Origin: CAWCPR01 sp963797475
GTDB lineage: Bacteria > Chloroflexota > Anaerolineae > Anaerolineales > UBA4823
Direction of reading: 5' to 3'
NCBI GenBank assembly: GCA_963797475.1
Contig: CAWCPR010000012.1
Location: 124,001-188,000, forward strand
DNA: 64,000 nucleotides
Part shown: positions 60,037 through 64,000 of the stretch, piece after piece
Layout: the number at the start of each line of letters is the position of its first letter
Numbering within the stretch: position 1 is the first letter of the stretch
Made by a program: the position numbers and the translations under genes
Notes under the pieces: model-generated
What the model saw: only the letters and a program-made list of their open reading frames with translations
Databases searched by the model: none
Told to the model about the DNA's origin: nothing

Positions 60037-61070
60037 CTGACGCAGCAGGCATAACCACCTCCTCAGAAGAACTCTACCAGCGGGCAACCGGCGCTTTGCT
60101 GGGAGTGGCTATTGGCGACGCCATGGGTGCTTCGCTGGAGGGGCGCAGCGCGGCGGAGATCCGAGCCCAATATGGACGCCTGAGCGGCTTCGTGGACGAA
60201 AAGCCGGCCGGCACCGACGATACGGATTTCACCCTGTTCAACGCTTACTTGCTGATCACTTATGGCGCCCAGATCACATTAGAACAGGTGCAGGCCGAAT
60301 GGCAGGATAAACTCCTAGGAGCGGAGTGCGCCTACCGGCCAGGCGGTTTCAGCGACGTGATTGCCACTCGTAACCTGCGCCTCGGGTTGCAAGCGCCTTT
60401 TTCAGGTCGTTTTGGCCAGCAGATGTGGAGCGACGGCGTGGCCATGGCGATCAGCCCGGCGGGCATCATCGCTGCCGGGCGCCCCGAGCTGGCCGCGCAG
60501 CTTGCCCACACCCTGGGGAGCGTCTCGAACGGGCGGGACGGCCTGTGGGCGGCTCAGGCTGTGGCTGCCGCGGTCGCCGCCGGGATGAGCGGCGCAGCGC
60601 CCGAGGCGATGATGCAGGCGGCCTTGTCCGCCGTTCCGGCCGGTAGTTGGACGGGGCGCTGCCTGCGGCGGGTGGCGGCGCTTTTCCCTGGGCCGGCCAC
60701 TGACCCGGACGCGGAGCACCTGGATGAAATACTCGAACGATTGAGCCTCGAGCTGGTGGTCGATTGGTGGCCATGGGCCGACCTGGCGACCGAGGCGGTG
60801 CCGCTGGCTTTTGGCGCATTCCTGGCTGCTCGCGGCGACTTCGCCAGCGCGCTGCCGGCTGCCATCAGCCTGGGGCGCGACGCCGACACCATTGGGGCTA
60901 TCGTGGGGGGGCTGGCTGGCGTCTACCAGGGGCTGGATGGCATCCCGGCCGCCTGGGTGCAACAGGCCCAATTGGCGCCCGGAAAGTGCATCGGCTTTGT
61001 GGCCGGTATGGACATCGCCCAGACCGCCCGCCTCCTGGTCGATCGCCGCGTGCAGGCGGAGCAGCAGTGA
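60033..61070 (+). CDS. ADP-ribosylglycohydrolase (DraG/ARH) family protein 2
   Basis: 345 residues. GALLGVAIGDAMGASLEGR, metal residues T61-D62-D63-T64 in AGTDDTDF, and SLGRDADTIGAIVGGLAGVY near residue 285 show an intact dinuclear site. Overall similar in layout to copy 1 (YRPGGFSDVIATRNLRLG and DGVAMAISPAGIIAAGRPE parallel copy 1) but clearly diverged. Coupled by overlaps to the kelch gene before it and the CitDE gene after it, so it belongs to the same pathway. Confidence 0.82.
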   Translation: MTDAAGITTSSEELYQRATGALLGVAIGDAMGASLEGRSAAEIRAQYGRLSGFVDEKPAGTDDTDFTLFNAYLLITYGAQITLEQVQAEWQDKLLGAECAYRPGGFSDVIATRNLRLGLQAPFSGRFGQQMWSDGVAMAISPAGIIAAGRPELAAQLAHTLGSVSNGRDGLWAAQAVAAAVAAGMSGAAPEAMMQAALSAVPAGSWTGRCLRRVAALFPGPATDPDAEHLDEILERLSLELVVDWWPWADLATEAVPLAFGAFLAARGDFASALPAAISLGRDADTIGAIVGGLAGVYQGLDGIPAAWVQQAQLAPGKCIGFVAGMDIAQTARLLVDRRVQAEQQ

Positions 61071-62334
61071 ATCCGGGATCCCTTCTCACAGCCAGCGCCG
61101 GCAACCATAGCCCGGACGTTCGCCTGGACTGCCGCATCACGGTGCGGGCCGCTGAAAGCCAGGCCGGCCAGGTGCGCGTCCAAAGCAAAGTGGGCTCTTT
61201 CTACCAGGAGTCGATTGAAAGCCTGGTGCACGCCGGGTTGGAGGCTTTGGACGCCAGCGACCTGTCCGTGGAGGTGGAAGACAGCGGCGCCTTGCCCTAC
61301 ACGTTGTTGGCGCGCCTGGAAGCCGCCATCCGCCGCCTGCGACCCGACCTGCCTGCCTCCCGTATGCTGCTGCCCGAGAACCGCTCCCAGGCGGATTATC
61401 TGGCGCCCCGCCAGGGCGTGATCCGTCGCCGCGCCGCCGGCTTCGGCGTTCGCGCCTGTACCTGCCCGGCAACACCCCCAAATATTTCATCAACGCCGGG
61501 CTGCACGGGCCAGATACGATCGTCCTCGATCTGGAAGATTCGGTCGCCCCACAAGAAAAGGATGCCGCCCGCCTGCTGGTGCGGGCCGCCCTGGTCGCCG
61601 TGGATTTTTACGGCGCCGAAAAGGGCGTGCGCATCAATAGCCTGCCGGCCGGCCTGGACGATATGCGCCTGCTGGCTCCCCACGGAGTGCACACTTTCCT
61701 GATCCCCAAGGTGGAGTCTCCCGAACAGGTGCGCCAGGCTGCCGCGCTGTTGGACGAATTGAGCGCCGCTGCCAGGCTTCCTGGCCAGGTCTGGCTGATC
61801 CCGATCCTGGAAAGCACCTCTGGCATGTTACAGGCTGCCGAGATCGCCCAGGCTTCGCCGCGTAACGCCGCCCTGGCGATTGGGATCGAAGACTACCTGC
61901 GCGACCTGGGCGCCCGGAAGACACAGGCCGGCCTGGAAAGCCTGTGGGCGCGCAGCCGGGTGGTCAATGCCGCCCGGGCCGCCGGCATCCAACCGCTGGC
62001 GTCCGTCTATGCCGACGTGGAGGACAAAGCTGGCTTGCTGGTGTTTGCTTCCGCTGCCAGGGATTTCGGTTTCGAGGGTATCGGCTGCCTGCACCCGCGC
62101 CAGGTACGCGCCACGCACATGGCCTTTACGCCCGATGCGGCGGAAATCGATGCGGCCGGGCGCTTGGCGGCGGCTTACCAGACTGCCGTCGCCGGCGGAA
62201 GCGGCGTGGTGAGCGTGGACGGCAAAATGGTGGATAAACCGGTCGCAGAGCGCGCCGTGCAGACCCTGCGCCTGGCCGAGGCGGCTGGCGTGTTGCCGGC
62301 CGAGATGGCGGCGTTGGTAGAGGCGGCATTGTGA
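61067..62334 (+). pseudogene. fused citrate-lyase acyl-carrier (CitD-like) and beta subunit (CitE-like), one-base frameshift
   Basis: GTG 61067 overlaps the preceding stop. Residues 1-90 match a CitD/MdcC-type acyl carrier: ASAGNHSPDVRLDCRITV (candidate prosthetic-group Ser15), FYQESIESLVHAGLEALD and EDSGALPYTLLARLEAAIRR. After a linker the frame changes near 61440 and a CitE/HpcH-type aldolase barrel follows: RSRLYLPGNTPKYFINAG, TIVLDLEDSVAPQEKDAAR, IPKVESPEQVRQA, ILESTSGMLQAAEIAQ and GCLHPRQVRATHMAF. This would be the acyl-CoA/acyl-ACP lyase half of a citrate-lyase-like enzyme. CitD and CitE are normally separate proteins. Confidence 0.75.
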
Positions 62335-63883
62335 ACGAGTTCTTGATCAATGCCGCCGGCCGCCGCATCCCGCCGCGCGTCAACGGGCGAAAGGTCCTGC
62401 CCTACCAGGGGGTCGGGCAGCACCTGCCACACGGCCATAAGATTGGCGCTCCCCTGCGGTCGAGCGCCCAATACCCGCCTGACGGGAATAAGCTTACGCC
62501 CACTTTGATCGAAGCGCTGCAAAAAGCCGGGCTGCGTGATGGAATGGTGATCTCATCCCACCACCACTTCCGCAACGGCGAGCAGGTCATGCTGCCGGTG
62601 TTCGCCGCCGCGCAGGCGCTGGGCGTAAAAAACCTGGTGTGGTTCCCGTCCGCCGCCTTTCCCTGCCACGCCCCATTAACCACCGGGCTGGAAAGCGGGC
62701 TGATCCATCACATCGAAGGCAGCTTGAACGGCCCGCTGGGGCGTTTCGCTTCCGAGGGGCGAATGCGCGGGATGGCTGTGCTGCGCTCGCATGGCGGGCG
62801 CTACCGCGCCATCCAGGAAGGAGATGTGCACATCGACATTGCCATCCTGGCTGCCCCGGCTGCCGACGCCTTCGGCAACTGCAGCGGGGTGATCGGGCCG
62901 GCTGCCTGCGGGCCGCTGGGTTTTGCCCTGGCTGACGCCCAATACGCCGATCATGTCATCGTGGTCACCGACCACCTGGTACCTTTCCCCTGCCTGCCCT
63001 GGGATATTCACGGCAACTGGGTCGACCAGGTCGTGGTGGTCGACCAGGTGGGCGATCCCGCCGAGATCGTCTCCGGAACCACCCAGGTCACGCGCTCCCC
63101 GACCGGCTGCTGATCGCCGAATATGCGGCGCGCCTTGTGCGGGCGGCCGGCATCCTTCGCCCGGGTTTCTCCTTCCAGGCAGGGGCGGGCGGGACCAGCC
63201 TGGCTTTCACCATTTTTCTGGGCGAGATGATGCGCCAATCTGGCGTTAAAGCGCGCTTCATCCGTGGCGGCAGCACGCGCTACCTGGTGCAGATGCTGGA
63301 AGAAGGGCTCACGGAATACATCCTGGATGGCCAGAGCTTCGACCTTGAGGGGGTGCGCTCGCTGCGCGAGAACACCAGGCACGTGGCAACCAGCCCCTTT
63401 ACCAGCTACAATTACCATGGCAAAGGCAACTTTGCCTCCATGCTGGACTGCGTGGTGCTGGGCGCCACCGAGGTGGACCTGAATTTCAACGCCAACGTGG
63501 TGACCCATTCGGATGGCGCCTTGCTGCACGGGATCGGCGGTTGGCAGGATGCTCTGTTTTCGCGCTGTACGATACTGACCGTACCCACCTTTCGCGACCG
63601 GCTGCCGATCATCCGCGAGCGGGTCACCACCCTGTGCGGGCCGGGCGAACTGGTGGATGCGGTCGTCACCGAGCGCGGCATCGCTATCAACCCCCGCCGG
63701 CAGGACCTGCTGGCCGCGCTGAGCGGCTCGGGCCTGCCGCTGTGCTCCATCGAGGCGCTGAAAGACAGGGCGGAGGCCATCTGCGGGAAACCGCAGGAGC
63801 GGTGCATGAGCAATGATCACCCCATCGGCGTGGTGGAATGGGTGGACGGCACCGTGTTGGATACAATCTACCAGGTGGTGTAA
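62331..63883 (+). pseudogene. citF: citrate lyase alpha subunit (CitF-like, CoA/ACP transferase), one-base frameshift
   Basis: ATG 62331 overlaps the CitE stop. FLINAAGRRIPPRVNGRKVL, DGMVISSHHHFRNGEQVMLP, LNGPLGRFASEGRMRGMAVL, THPD-like DHVIVVTDHLVPFPCLPWD in the first part; the frame breaks at about 63100 (SPTGC stop versus SPDRLLIAEYAARL). The second part has GFSFQAGAGGTSLAFTIFL, RFIRGGSTRYLVQMLEEGL and DLNFNANVVTHSDGALLHGI, typical of CitF. Restored length about 517 residues, normal for the family. It exchanges acetyl for citryl on the acyl carrier. CitC, CitX and CitG are not in the window. Confidence 0.8.
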
Positions 63884-64000
63884 TGCTCACCCTTTACGAT
63901 CGCTGCTACGGCGCCTTGCTGGGGCTGGCTTACGGGGACGCTATCGGCTATCCGGCTCTCTTTCATCGTGCCCACCAGTTCCCGGAAAAACGCCGCGAGT
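63883..64000 (+). CDS. ADP-ribosylglycohydrolase (DraG/ARH) family protein 3, 5' part only
   Basis: ATG 63883 shares a base with the CitF stop (TAATG). The 39 visible residues, LYDRCYGALLGLAYGDAIG then YPALFHRAHQFPEK, carry the family's N-terminal 'G.LLG.A.GDA.G' helix that leads into the metal site. The gene runs off the window. Third homologue in the same operon. Confidence 0.7.
   Translation, partial: MLTLYDRCYGALLGLAYGDAIGYPALFHRAHQFPEKRRE

Overview
The window is high-GC bacterial DNA that most resembles an anaerobic Chloroflexota (Anaerolineae-like) genome. That placement is inferred from style, not from a marker gene: lipoprotein solute-binding proteins with Val/Thr/Glu/Lys or Pro/Thr linkers, several sugar and peptide ABC operons, a tungsten-type aldehyde oxidoreductase cluster, DUF917 proteins, a GH66/GH15 pair, and many transposase relics. 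No rRNA, tRNA or CRISPR array was seen.

Layout. (1) 1-4511: tail of an integrative or conjugative element (partial DnaB-like helicase, small membrane proteins, PrgI/VirB3-like protein, T2SSF/TadC-like protein, M23 peptidase, replication-relaxation protein). (2) 4512-9217: DUF4160/DUF2442 pairs, a lone frameshifted tnpB, gene fragments, a diverged second copy of a 547-bp segment, and an intact vapBC-type module with a clear promoter and operator. (3) 9592-17255: ROK-regulated alpha-1,6-glucan locus with a binding protein, two permeases, a GH66 dextranase-like lipoprotein and a GH15 enzyme broken at a G-rich minisatellite. (4) 17369-21819: RelE/AbrB-type module and an insertion-sequence island (ISAs1-type, IS4-superfamily, fragments). 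(5) 21973-25359: phosphatase, aminotransferase, UroD-like methyltransferase. (6) 25384-49098: a divergent locus around an IclR regulator. On one side lie three xanthine-dehydrogenase-family subunits and an LLM flavoprotein. On the other lie an aminotransferase, a five-gene AOR cluster, a complete Dpp/Opp-type transporter, an SDR, a UroD-like methyltransferase, two DUF917 proteins, a KDG kinase and a KDPG aldolase. (7) 49250-53221: PhoX-like protein and a serine-recombinase element between two transposase relics. (8) 53303-64000: a LacI-regulated operon with three DraG/ARH-type ADP-ribosylglycohydrolase homologues (the last cut by the window edge), a sugar-type ABC transporter, a membrane-anchored kelch protein, a CitD-CitE fusion and CitF.

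How it works together. The three ABC operons share one design: binding protein, strong intergenic hairpin, then permeases, which fits excess production of the binding protein. Region 3 reads as outside cleavage of dextran-like glucan, uptake, then inside hydrolysis. Region 6 reads as oxidation and uptake of a small substrate feeding an Entner-Doudoroff-type lower branch. Region 8 is the best candidate for an undescribed system: sugar-type uptake, repeated DraG-fold hydrolases and a citrate-lyase-like enzyme under one LacI operator.

Caveat. Single-base frameshifts interrupt several otherwise well-conserved genes (tnpB, ISAs1 transposase, GH15, LacI C-terminus, binding protein, CitDE, CitF). 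They may be assembly or sequencing errors or real decay; the sequence alone cannot tell.
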